A stretch of DNA of 64,000 bases from Utricularia gibba (Eukaryota; Streptophyta; Magnoliopsida; Lamiales; Lentibulariaceae). A model generated the notes under the pieces. That model saw only the letters and a program-made list of their open reading frames with translations, ran no database searches and was not told where the DNA came from. Location: NCBI GenBank assembly GCA_002189035.1, contig NEEC01000011.1, forward strand, positions 124,001 through 188,000. The letters are read 5' to 3'. Position 1 is the stretch's first letter, and every line of letters begins with the position of its first letter. This document shows, piece by piece, positions 35,150-46,599 of the stretch. The position numbers and the translations under genes are program-made.

Positions 35150-36400
35150 TTTTTTGGGTTCTAATAAGCCTCAGTTTGGAGTCTTTCTCTATCAAATGTT
35201 TCACCATCAAGTTGTTTGTCTAAATGACAACTTTGGTCCCTGAAAGTTAAGATCTAAATTTCTCTAAAGCAAATATAACAAATAAAACTATCTTTGGATT
35301 ACTATATGGCTTCTCATCATACACCTTTGGAAGGTGGCTAGGGCATTTCATAGGCATAGATTCCAAATGAGGAAGCAATGGTAATATTTTCCTAAAATAG
35401 AAACTTTTTTATATCTAAAATACCTATCCAAAAAAAATAAAATGATTTTCTTACTGATTTTTTAACATCTAATCAATGATAGGGAAAGGATAATTTTTTC
35501 ATCACTTCATTTTGATTCCTATAATCTATACATACTTGCCACCCATTTTGGACACTTTGTGGCATAAGTTCTCCTTTCTCATTTTCCACCACAATCAACC
35601 CCATCTAAATACCACATGGATTAACCTTGCCCACTTACTGTAAAAAATGGAATAGATAATTTATGCATCATAAAACTTCACAATTTCCTTTTCTATGAAT
35701 AGATGTAGATCCCTCCTTCAAGAGAATTTTGTGCATACATATAGAAGGACAAATTCCTTCAATATCCCTTAGAATTCAATCAATTGCTTTCTTGTTCTTG
35801 ATTACCACCTCGATTAATTGTCTCTTGGTAAGAACTAAGACTATTAGAGTTGATAAAAAGGTTACTCATTTCCTCATCCAAGAATGCATACTAGAGATGG
35901 TAGACAATGCCTTCATTTTGGATATTCTCTATTCCAAGGTCTTAGTCCATATAGCATTTAGCTGCTTTGATGTTGTTTCATCATCCATTTTTGCAAAGAA
36001 TGATTCTTCATGAAACTCTTCCTTTTCTAGAATAGTTTTCTAAAAGCATTCAACTAACTTATCAATGACATCCACTAAAATAGTTCTTCATCAAAATACA
36101 ACTCGATAGTGCCCATCTTCACATTAATTATGGTATTTCAAGTGCTCAAAAGAGGCATACCAAAATTTATAGTAAAATAGTGGGTATGCCCCATAAAAAC
36201 CTCTTGAACTTTCGACAAGCATATTCACTACATAAAAATTAGTTGAAACACTTACTGTTCAACTTTCTCCAAAATATTTTCAACTAGTCACATAGGAGAG
36301 ATTACCCATTGATCTCAAAGCATGTAAGATCAAACATTGCTCTCCTTATATTCAAGTACCCAGTTTTACAAGGAATAAAAAAATTCCTTGATCCATGCTT
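35150..36400 (-). pseudogene. Athila-like protease, reverse transcriptase and RNase H debris
   Basis: Read on the minus strand in broken frames: a protease lead-in YLNIRRAMFDL (about 36350), then EIVKFYDA and GGKYV near the RT start (35700-35520), PFPIID, NALATFQRCMM (RT palm region, about 35340), and an RNase H stretch VIFALEKFRS...GTKVVI...KHLIEKDSKLRLIRT (35260-35150). The order PR-RT-RH fits a Ty3/gypsy Athila pol. Many stops and deletions; the RT motifs with catalytic Asp pair are not recovered. Confidence -1.
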
Positions 36401-37984
36401 TTCTTTGATAATTTCCATGTAAGAAGAGTTTAGCAAATCTCATTTAATTTTTCTTTTCTTTTATTTTTTAGCTTTTTTTAAACATGCATTGGTGTTTCAG
36501 TTATTTAACACTTTTTAGCACCAACTCAACATATTCTAAAAGCATCGAGTTCATTTGTGTGATACCTAAGGCTCTCAACATCTTCGCTTTCTTGTGTTGT
36601 TCCTCTTCTTGCTTTTAGCCTTCCAGGCAATAAATGTTGTGTTACCTTCACTATGATGGGTTCTGTAACAATCTCTAATTCATGTTCTTCTTCCACAATC
36701 ATTTCATATTTTTTCCCCATACCTATTTCACTCTCAGTTGGATTAACTCTATTCCAAGTTTTTCTTCCTTATTTCTCATTGTCATTGTGATGATATTTGG
36801 TCTTCCCCAAAAGTTTGGTTTATAAACTCATTAGTATTAAGCAAATATACGAAACATAAAAAGAAATTGTATTATTTACATATGTGAAATTGATATACTA
36901 AATATTACTTTGTACACAATTTTACATATTTAAGTTTATCTAAATTAAAATAATAAAAACTCATGAAAACCTGAACCAACCAACCAACCAAATGAGATTT
37001 GAATAATAATTCTGTATTGATTCAAGTATCCGAATTGAACCGAATGGCAAACAAGCTCAATATTTTCAGCCCATGTAAGAAATTTGCACCCAATTGATTG
37101 GTCACGGGTTTGCAATGTATCCATTGTGTTTCCCTCAATGGAAATAGACAAAAAATTGGCTTCAAATCTTGAGGAGTAAATTAGAAAAGCAGCTATCTAC
37201 CAATTTCTTATTGTTTAAATGACTCTATTTGGTAAACATTGGCAAATTAGCCCTATTTTGTATATTCATTTGCTAAATACATCTATTTTTTCTTCATACT
37301 ACATGATACCATATTTCACACATTAAAAATAACTAATTATACATAATACAAATACAAAACTAAATCTACATATTTAAAGTCTAATTGAAAACCACATTAA
37401 TTAATATATCAAAGGGCCATATGCAAGTAAAACTCACTTTGAGTCACAATATTAAAAAATACAAAACATACAGTCAAATACAAGTAATGAATCCAGTAAT
37501 AAAATAAGATATTGCATGAATTGCACCCATATATATAGACACCTTACTTTGCCACATGAAGCTTATGCATAATCAGCATCGTATAAATTTACAATTATTT
37601 TTTATTGTGCATACAGATACCTTTCATGCATAGGTTGCATTTGTATATTATTTGTGAATTTGTATAATTTTTGTTAGATATACAAAAATATTTCTTATTC
37701 CATTAAACAAAAAATAGTTTTTGTTATATCTGTTGATACATACACATGGGTATGGAAGCCATTATAAATACTATACATAAAAATAATTGCAATATATACA
37801 GAGACAATTTATGCATAAGATACATTGAGATATATATGATATATATACAGACTATATTTATGTATGATACCCATTTACTACAAAATTCATTAAACTCATT
37901 ATATACATAAATGATGTTCACATTTTTTTAATTTTGTTGAGAAGAAGCATAAGAGCTCAGCTTTTTCCATTACCTAATTTTTAG
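36401..37984. other. Mostly gene-free; possible gag-pol linker at 36526-36720
   Basis: The minus-strand frame 36720-36526 (KKYEMIVEEEHELEIV...RLKARR) resembles the acidic linker ahead of Athila protease and fits the debris next to it. From 36800 to 37980 the sequence is very AT-rich and I see nothing in it. Confidence -1.
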
Positions 37985-38479
37985 AAAAGATTTGAAAATG
38001 AATGTGATGCTTCTGGAGTTGGAATAAATACTATTCAAATGCAAGAAGAGCGGTCCACATTATACTTTAATGAAAAGCGAGGTGGAACCATGCTTGATTA
38101 CCCAACTTATGATAAGGAGTTGTGCTCATTGGTACGACCATTAAAAACTTGGAAACATTACCTATGGTATAGAGAGCTTGTCATCTATAGTGATCATAAG
38201 AGTTTGAAACATGTGAAGAGTCAAGTAAATCTCAATAGAAGACATGACAAATTGTTGAAATTCATAGATTCATCTCCATATGTTATCATATATATGAAAA
38301 GTAAAGAGAACATTGTTGTTGATGCATTATGACGAAGGTATACACTTTTGGCTACTGTTGATGGTCAAATGATGAGATTTTCAACGATAAATGAGTTTTA
38401 TACTCTTGATCACGGTTTTAATGATATCAAGCTTTCTTATAAGTATAAATTTCAAAACACTTATTATGGACAAGATGAC

Positions 38480-41261
38480 AGATAACACACAAATTTGCCT
38501 ACTTTTATGATATTAAAATTATAACCTTTTAAGTATGTTTTAGATGTTTATTTTATAGTTTTAATTATTCTACAAAAATTTAATAAATATGTAATTTTTT
38601 TGTGTTGTTATAACCCAATTGTGAGCCCACAGCAAGGCATGAGATCAGAGCTAAAACATGGATTTCATGCAAGCAGCTAATTGCTGAAGGAGCAGTATAA
38701 AAAGAAGGGACAATGAGTGCACTGTCGCTGCTTGCAGTCTGTAGGTTCAGTACGGATGTCAGGAATAGGGTGGAAAATGGAAAAAAAATGAAGATATGTT
38801 TTTTGGAGAGAGAAGAGGAAGAAAAATGGAACCAAACCCCAGGAAGGGGAGGAAAAACATGAAGAAAGAAAGAAGAAGACGATTTTCTAGAAGAAAAATA
38901 TCAAATGTGAAGAACAAGCACCAAAATCCAGTTAAGCACTATTGTTCCGAACTGTGAACAGTAGCAAACGGAGAACAGGACTATTCTAATTTGTTTTCTT
39001 TTACTTGCTGAATATTTGGCCATGATTGTTTGTTGAGTAATGTTTGAGATGCTCTATTCAATTTATGTTTATGAAATCATGCTTTTTATCTTGAACATGA
39101 GTGGCTAGATCTTAAGGATGTCTTAAGGTATAAAATGGTGATGTGGGGGCTAGCGTTCATAAGAAAATTGATTAATATCTCTTAGATTTCGTTTCTATCA
39201 TTTTTCGAGTGAACCTAAGGGGGAAATGACTAGTTTCGCAACTCATATGCTCTATTTAGAGGTAAACCAACAAATCAAGGTGGGAATAGTAGGTGTTAGT
39301 CCTAAATAGAATCAATAGAAATGGGTAGATCTAGTTCTACATATTTCGCACATGGGTAGACCTAAGGGTGAGATGAGTGATGAAATCAAGGGTTATGTGA
39401 ACCAAAAACATGGCATTACCTGAGTATATTTACATTATTTGGAGTTGTGAGAATAGAAACATTATACATTAAATAAAGACCTTAGTACTACATCACCTTG
39501 ATAGCACACAAATTTTCGTGTTTTTAGGATATGAAAATCATGAGTTTTTAATTAAGTTTAGTTGTTTATTTTATAATTTCAAGTATTTTTATATATAATT
39601 TAGGGAAATGTGACTTTTGGTGTGTTAGTGGGCTAAATCCTTTGATTAGGCCCAACCATGTTCTAACCCAATTTTGAGCCTAGCAGCTACCCAAAAATCA
39701 TGGAAAAGTCAAGGATTTCGTGTATGTTACCACGCACCAGGAAGTAATGAATACACTATCCTGACAACAATCTGCAAGTCAGGGGCAAGAACAGCAGATT
39801 GTCAGAGAATGTACTTGCCTTGGGTAGTGGGAGGCGAGAGAAAGGGAGAGGAGAGAGAATCGCAAGGGGATAACGTGTTTTTCAGAATACACATGGCGGG
39901 ATTTTTCCCTCCAACATTCAACAACCTCCAGGGGAGGGGGGACAACTTCTCCATCAACAACAACACCTCCAACACGAAGAACACCAACTAGAAGAGGAGA
40001 AGAAGAACTTCATCCTCAAGAACAGCATCAGAACTAGTTCAGTGCTACTATTCCGGTCCAAGAACAGTAGCAGACGGAAACAAGACTTCTTACTGCTTTG
40101 ATTTCGTTTGTTAATGTTTTTAGTTTCTGCATCCAACTTCTACACAATGTTCTTAACATTTTCGTTGTTTTATGTTAATGTCATTACTTTTTACCTTCCA
40201 AATATGAGTAGCTAAAGCCCAAGGGGTGCCTTGAGGTGAAGCATGATGGTGTGAGTCTAGGAATCTTAATAGAATTCACCATTATTTCTTAGTTCTTGTT
40301 TTTATCAAGCCATGGGTAGACCTAAGGAGGGGAACAAGTGGTTTCACAATTTAGATGCTTGATTTAGAGGTAGACCAACAAATCAAGACGAGAGCAATAG
40401 GTGTTAGTCTGGGGTAGAACCAATAGAACCGGGTAACCTAGTTCTATATGATTTGCATGCAGGTAGACCTAATTGCAATGTTGGTGATGATATGGGGGAC
40501 TAGCTTAGCCGAAAATATGATGAATGACCTGGGTAGACTAAGGTTAATTGAAATTGTGAGTGCAGGAACATGGTAGATTAGATTAGGGATTTTGACACTA
40601 TACCACCTGTAGACCCTTAAGGCACCTTAATATTATTCTGAGTTAGAACCAGTACTTGTTATCTTAGCGTTGAGACCTGATATTGTTTACTGATCTTGTT
40701 TACCGAACTTATTTACCACTGTTGGTCCGAGCTTAGACTAAGACTTATCGTTACTTTGAATTCTACATCTGCTAATATACATCTGCTAATATACATGACA
40801 AGCACAAGCTCCTTGTGATCGACCCCGACATCCACTATACAAGTTTTCTAAATTTGTATTTTGTGTAGATTAGGGCTGATAAATGTATTTGATATGGAAG
40901 TTTGCTTTAATTGCAACGATATGCTAAAATTTCCGTTTATCACACCTACACCACCTCGAGGCATCTTAGTATTATTTTATACTTAGAAGTTGTATTTGTT
41001 ACTTATTGTCTACATTTAGATTTCATCGTAGTTATTAAACTTGTCTACTGCTGATAGTCAAACTTTGAACTAAGAGTATCACGTTTATTCTATAATCTTG
41101 CATCTACTAAAACATACAACAAACACTTGCTTCTTGTGATCGACCGTGAATTCCACTTTACATTTCATGTTTAATTTATATTTTGTGAGGATTAGAGATT
41201 ATAAATTTATTTGATACAAAAATTCTATTTTTGCAACAACATTAGGAATTTTTATTTATCA
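38480..41261 (+). mobile_element. Outer solo LTR family A (A3) in the gypsy pol gene
   Basis: Begins (A)GATAACACACAAATTT, with the first T of TGATAACAC changed, and ends TTTATTTATCA at 41261. It is interrupted by another A LTR at 39499-40942. Removing that copy joins ACATCACCT to ACACCACCTCGAGGC. The flanks are gypsy pol on both sides. A clean 5-base duplication of this outer copy is not seen. Confidence -1.
39499..40942 (+). mobile_element. Inner solo LTR family A (A4), nested in A3
   Basis: 1444 bases from TGATAGCACACAAATTT to TTTCCGTTTATCA, flanked by a perfect CACCT duplication (39494-39498 and 40943-40947). Same family and orientation as its host LTR. Confidence -1.
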
Positions 41262-42060
41262 AGACTTGCTTTTCAAGATGAACAATTTATGCATCCCTCA
41301 ATGTTCCATTCGAGAGTTTTGATAAAGGAAGCTTGTGGTAGAGGAATTATGGGATACTTTGGGGACATCAAAATGCTTGAGATATGCTCCAATAACATTT
41401 CTTTTAAGCTTACCATGAACTTAAAAAGGAAATGATTCAATATTTGTAATAGTTGATAGGTCATCTAAGATGACACATTTCATTACTTGCCACAAAACTG
41501 ATTACACTAACCATATTACTAATGTATTCTTTAGGGAGCTTGTTAGGCTTTATGATATGCCACTTGCAATTGTAAGTAATTGAGATACCAAGTTTCTCAT
41601 CCACTTTTTGCGCACATTTTGGAATAAGTAGTGAATAAAGCTTCTTTTCTCTACCACTATCATGCACAAACTGATGAACAGATCTAGGTAATAAATTGAA
41701 TCTTATCTACCTTACTTGTTACAATCAAAGACAAAGAAACATAGCAAGAAAAGTTATAATTCCCATAAGATTGGGTTTGGGTAAATTTATGAAAGGAAAG
41801 ATTTCTAAGAGATAATAAAAACTTTCACCTCTAGGAAATGACACTTTTCAAGTTATTAAGAAAATCGATGACAATGTTTACAAAATTGACCTATCAGATG
41901 AGTTTTTTGTTCATTCTACATTCAACATTACTCACTTGATTTCTTGTGATGTAGATGGTGATGAGTCAAGGATGAATTTGCTAAAGAAAGGGGGGATAAG
42001 ATCATGGATACCAAAGACAAGGAGAATGAAGATGAAGTAAACAAAACTAATAATACTCTG

Positions 42061-44966
42061 TGTTGGTGTATGTGTTCTAGAGACAATCAATTCATTGGCA
42101 AATCTTATCCTTTGATGTTTACCTTGAATTGTGATCAAACATCATTGATAAAATTCTCTACTTGATCTATGTGCTACACAAATTATGATGAGATCATAAT
42201 GTGAGATTCTTCAAGCATTTATGTTCAAGTTAAAAACTCCATGGCTAGAGTGTTTGTGAAATGAGGATATCACAAATACGGATACGCTGGCACACATTGA
42301 GTTCCCTAAACTGTTTAGGCAATAGTTCTCACAATTGATGTAATAAGATTACTAAAACCTATGTGTGGGTGCTGATTAGAGAATCGATTCACTGGATGAC
42401 TCATCTTCAAGATGCTACTATGGGAAGCTATCCAAGTGTTAGTAGGAAGATCTCGAATATGACAGCCATCCAAGTAAGCTTAGACTTTATGTCAACAAAG
42501 TTATCTTGATCTTAAGCTCACATTTTCGCTCATTACTAATGGGAGCTTAACCATGGCTTGCCTAGTATGGATGAGTAGGGATGTGACTTCTTAAGGTTGG
42601 AGATAGTTGATTGATCAATAAAAGATTCATCACTCATGTTAGCGATGAGATCATATCTCAAGTAATTACATCAAATCCTAACAGTAAGTCCTGGGTCCAA
42701 GGTAATGACACTCGAATTGTTTGAGTAGGTCATTGTGTGTTAGTGCTTGAATGCAATTATAAGTTCGATACATCAGAAAGACACACACCCATGTTCTGGT
42801 ACCGAATGAGATATAAGTATGATGAAAGTTGTTTATTGCATGGTGGCTGGTCATGAAAAGGCTCAATCAGTTCACCTGATTATTCTTACATCTTGGGGAT
42901 CATGATATATTGTTAGATATCACTCATGATCGATAATGATGGATTTGATTAATTAAGAATTAATTAATAAATTCATTATTACGTCCTTGATTGAAGAACC
43001 TGATAAATGGAAATTTTCCTAATATCGTTGCAAATAAAAATAGAAAATCCGTATCAAATAAATTTATAATCCCTAATCTATACAAAATACAAATTTGGAA
43101 AACTTGTATAGCGGATATCGGAGTCGATCACGAAGAGCTTGTTCTTGCTAAGTGTTTTAGTACATGCATAATTTCGGATAACAGTAGATCTTAGTCTAAG
43201 CTCGGACTAACAGTGGTAAACAAGTTCAGTAAACAAGGTAGGTAAGCAATATCAGGTTTCTACGCTAAGGTAACAGGTACTGGTTTTGACTCAAACTAAT
43301 ACGAGGACGCCTTAAGGATCTGCGAGTGGTGCCATACTAAGGTTCCTAACTTAATTTGTTATCTTCCTACACTCACAACTTCAAATATCCTAGGTCTACC
43401 CAGGTCATTCATCATATTTTTGGCTTAAGCTAGTCCCCAATATCATAACCAACATTGCAATTAGGTCTACCAGCATGCAAGGTATATAGAACTAAGTCTA
43501 CCCGGTTCTACTGGTTCTACCCTGGACTAACACCGACTGCTCCCGTCTTGGTTTATTGGTCTACCTCTAAACCAAGCTTCTAAGTTGTGAAACTACTTGT
43601 TTCCCTCCTTAGGTCTACCCATGGTTTGTTAGAGACAAGAGTTAAGGAATACACATAAATTTCATCATTAACCCTAAGAACACACCACACCCCTTCACCT
43701 TAAGGCATCCCTAAGACTCTAGCCACTCATGCTTTGGAAATAAAACACGATTTCATTCACATAAGCTAGCCAAAATGGCAGAAACATTGTAACAAGTCAA
43801 ATGCAGAAGCTTGAAATGTTCAGAAAAACAGAAAGCAAATAGATAATGTTTTTCCGCCCGCTATCTACTGTTCACAGCCCTAAACAATAGTGCTGGACTG
43901 GGCTCCGGTGCTGTTCTTGATGATGAAGGCCTCCCTTCCCCCTCTCCTGATTCAGTACTCGTCGTGTTGGGGGAGAAGCCCCCTCCTTGGGTCTGCCCCT
44001 CTTCTCTTCCTTCTCCCCTCTCCAAAAATATCTTCACATCTCTTTTCCATTTTTCAAAATCAGTCCACTGTTTCTGACATCCGTACTGTTCCTAGCCTGA
44101 ACCTGCAGACTATAGGCGGCTGAATATTAATCATGTCTCCTCCTTGTGTCTTGTGCCCCTTCTTCCAAATCTCCGCATGCACGAAATTCATGTCTCCTCC
44201 CTAATTTTAGAACTTTGCTACTTGACTAGAAAAATGTTAATAACATGCGATGGGCTAAATCTAAATCCATTAACACATAAAATCACATTATGTCCTAAAA
44301 TTTGGTAAAAATACTAAAAACTATAAGATAAACACTTAAAACATGATTCAAAAGCATAATTTTCTTACTCTAATAATAGAAAAATTCGTGTGTTATCAGA
44401 ATCATATAGGGTCACACACAATAGTGCAGTCACTCATCAATATAAAATAGAATGACACAATTACATGAGATGTAATTGCTAAAGTTGATAAATTAAATAG
44501 ATAGTCATTTTGAGATTAATATTGATTAAACTCAAAATAAAAGATCTTGTATAGATAAGATTTGAAATATATACATATCTCCACACGATGATATCTTTGT
44601 GAAGATTTGATTTGATATGTCACCAAACATCTATCAAAAGATTCAGATCTACAGATCTGCAGTAACCTACTTAGGTCTTTGTGCTCTCTGAGACTGATCC
44701 ACAAGGAGGCGTTTTTCTCTAGTAGCATCTGAGAAATTCGACCAACATTCAAGAGACTTGAGAAAGTTATCAACGGAGTCCTCCACGTGTGGATACCATA
44801 GAGACCGTCTACTATTGGCGGTTGGTGAACAACGGAGTCATTTGAAAGGATTTCAGCATCCCTGTATTCGTTGTATACCATATTCCAAGATCTGTGTTTG
44901 GGGTTTCTCAAAATTTTTAAAATTCCGCTGCTTTTAAGACATATAATGTCTACGAGAAACCCAACA
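42061..44966. mobile_element. Solo LTR family C, carrying a nested family A LTR
   Basis: Begins TGTTGGTGTATGTG and ends GAGAAACCCAACA, a TGTTGG/CCAACA inverted terminus. Flanks CTCTG (42056-42060) and CTTTG (44967-44971) match 4 of 5. Without the nested A LTR it is about 1.5 kb. A diverged relative lies at 61069-62022. Its superfamily is not certain; TGTTGG...CCAACA is common in copia elements. Confidence -1.
43001..44398 (-). mobile_element. Solo LTR family A (A5), nested in LTR C
   Basis: 1398 bases, TGATAAATGG to GTGTTATCA on the plus strand, so the LTR itself is on minus. Flanks GAACC (42996-43000) and GAATC (44399-44403) match 4 of 5. Confidence -1.
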
Positions 44967-45110
44967 CTTTGATAGGTTCACTTGGTCCAATCACAAGATC
45001 TGGAGCATGAAGGAATCAAAAAGTTTGTTAAGTGTGATCTTAAGAACACATTAAATGTCATTTTCTAGGTTCAAATGTCATTAGAAATGTTTAATTAAGT
45101 GTTTATAATA

Positions 45111-45944
45111 TAAGTTTTAGGTTTCATTTAGATTAATATAATTGTCTTAATTAATGTGTGATATCTAATCTTTTTAGTTTAGTTTAGTTTAAGATTTGTT
45201 AAAGGTTCTTAAGGGATTATGGACTAATGAACTGAATTATGAAGAATATGCCTTGAGTTCAACGTACCAAACATGAATATGCTCATTTATCTATCTATAT
45301 AATAAGAGATTCACTTTTATTGATGTACAATTTTCGTTTTAATTTATTTTGAAATCATGCTCTATACTTCCAGTTATTATAGAAGTTTATATGTATCAGG
45401 GTTTGTTTATGATGTCTAGTGTGGTTTATAAATCTTATCTTCTTCTTTTTATGTGGGATTGACATAATTTTTATACATTAAATTTTAAAGATATTCATTT
45501 CTTGAGAGTCAAATTTTTTTTATTGAAGGATTGTTTTACTGCAAACTCAAGATTTAATTTATCAAATACTTATTTGAAGGGTAATTTCCAACAAAGAATG
45601 ATGGCGAGGCTAGTCGCAGTTATTAGATGGTAATGAAGAAGCGACAAATGAATAACATGAAGGAGTCACATGGATGGGGGCGTCCACCACCCGCTGTCGG
45701 TCTGTTGTCGGCTCTCTTCATCGAACATCTGCCTGCTCTCTCCACCTCGTCGTAAAGGTGCCCTTTCGTTTCTCTTTCTTGCTCATAGAACAGCGATTAA
45801 GAACATCAGCAATGGAAAATTCATCCAACAAGCATCATACAAATTATCGATTATTCTGGGTATTGCTACAAGGTAAGAAACGACATCAATTCCACCAGCA
45901 TTTTGCCCGTGCACCCGGGTGGTAAGATTTATGCGAAGAAGACT
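45111..45944. other. Gene-free flank of the proline-rich gene
   Basis: Possible remains of the gypsy 3' LTR at the start; nothing recognisable afterwards. The plus-strand frames at 45670-45925 have no domain and differ from each other. Confidence -1.
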
Positions 45945-46379
45945 TCAAAGTGCTAATACGAAGAAGAGAAGGGGACATAAGATTGGAAGAGGAGTGATGG
46001 CGAGGCGGGTGCCCGGAGAGGGAAAGTTGTTGGAGGAGGAGCCGGACGCCGCCGGAGGAGGATTGTAGGGGTAGAACGGGAAGTAAGGGAAAATTGGGTT
46101 AGGAGGGGGCGGACCAGGGTAATAGGACCCACCGCTGGCGGGCGGATAATAGTAAGTCTGATGCGGAGACGGCGGCGGGTAGTAGTAGTAATAGCCGCCA
46201 GTGGGAGGTAGAGGCGAAGGCGGGGAGGAGGGATGAAAGGGAGGAGATGACGGGATCGGCTGACAAGGGTTTTCGCAGGAGGAGCACATAGTGCAGCTCA
46301 TCTGCTCCGCGGCCGCCGGCGATGGGAACCCGCCGGAAAATGAGAAGAGCAAGTTGAAAAAGATGAGAAGCGGTGCCAT
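45945..46379 (-). CDS. Small secreted, probably GPI-anchored proline-rich cell-wall protein
   Basis: The 144-residue single-exon product has, in order: a hydrophobic signal peptide (MAPLLIFFNLLFSFSGG, cleavage likely around the PAAAE segment); a Cys-rich block CTMCSSCENPCQP (residues about 27-39); Pro-rich sequence with SSPP, PSPLPP, runs of Tyr (GGYYYYY) and GPPPP blocks, the layout of extensin-like or hydroxyproline-rich proteins; and a Ser/Gly-rich spacer (SGSSSNN) before a hydrophobic C-terminus LPILCPLLFFVLAL, typical of a GPI signal. An upstream in-frame ATG at 46475 exists. I prefer 46379 because it puts the signal peptide at the N-terminus. Known for the class: Pro residues are hydroxylated and glycosylated, and Tyr blocks can cross-link in the wall. 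The specific role is unknown. It sits alone between transposon blocks and has no stop or frame break. Confidence -1.
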   Translation of the reverse strand: MAPLLIFFNLLFSFSGGFPSPAAAEQMSCTMCSSCENPCQPIPSSPPFHPSSPPSPLPPTGGYYYYYPPPSPHQTYYYPPASGGSYYPGPPPPNPIFPYFPFYPYNPPPAASGSSSNNFPSPGTRLAITPLPILCPLLFFVLAL

Positions 46380-46599
46380 TGCGACACTTGAAAAAGCTTG
46401 AGGACTGGGGATATAAAATAGAATGGGTGAGAGATTCTGTGGGGAGAAAGGACAGGGAGAATGGACCAGGAGCAATCACGCTGCGGCTGGGCCTCTCTTG
46501 TCACCATTCAGAACTGCTTCGCCAAAAAGTTCAATAAGTTCTCGAATACAATGAATAATTACTGATCCAGGCGATACAGTTAAGGGAGCATTTAGCATT

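Larger units (their letters stand above)
37985..45110 (+). pseudogene. Old Ty3/gypsy pol (RNase H to C-terminus), split by two nests of LTRs
   Basis: RNase H starts at CDASGVGIN (38004) and continues YFNEKRGG, LDYPTYDKEL, WKHYLWYREL, IYSDHKSLKHVKS, SKENIVVDAL (to 38332), typical of chromovirus-like pol. After the A-LTR nest, integrase resumes at 41262: [46 protein letters not shown]. The C-terminal part VIKKIDDNVYKIDL lies at about 41850-41910. After the C-LTR nest, GPITRS plus a basic segment (44990-45030) completes the usual gypsy tail. Stops occur throughout. The ancestral order is recoverable only because each insertion left its borders. Confidence -1.

Noticed and set aside
45670-45925. 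Two overlapping plus frames next to the proline-rich gene
   Set aside because: Different frames of the same GC-balanced flank, without motifs or splice sites.
46409-46422. TATA-like sequence just upstream of the proline-rich gene
   Set aside because: It would leave almost no 5' leader for the preferred ATG and would lie inside the alternative longer frame.
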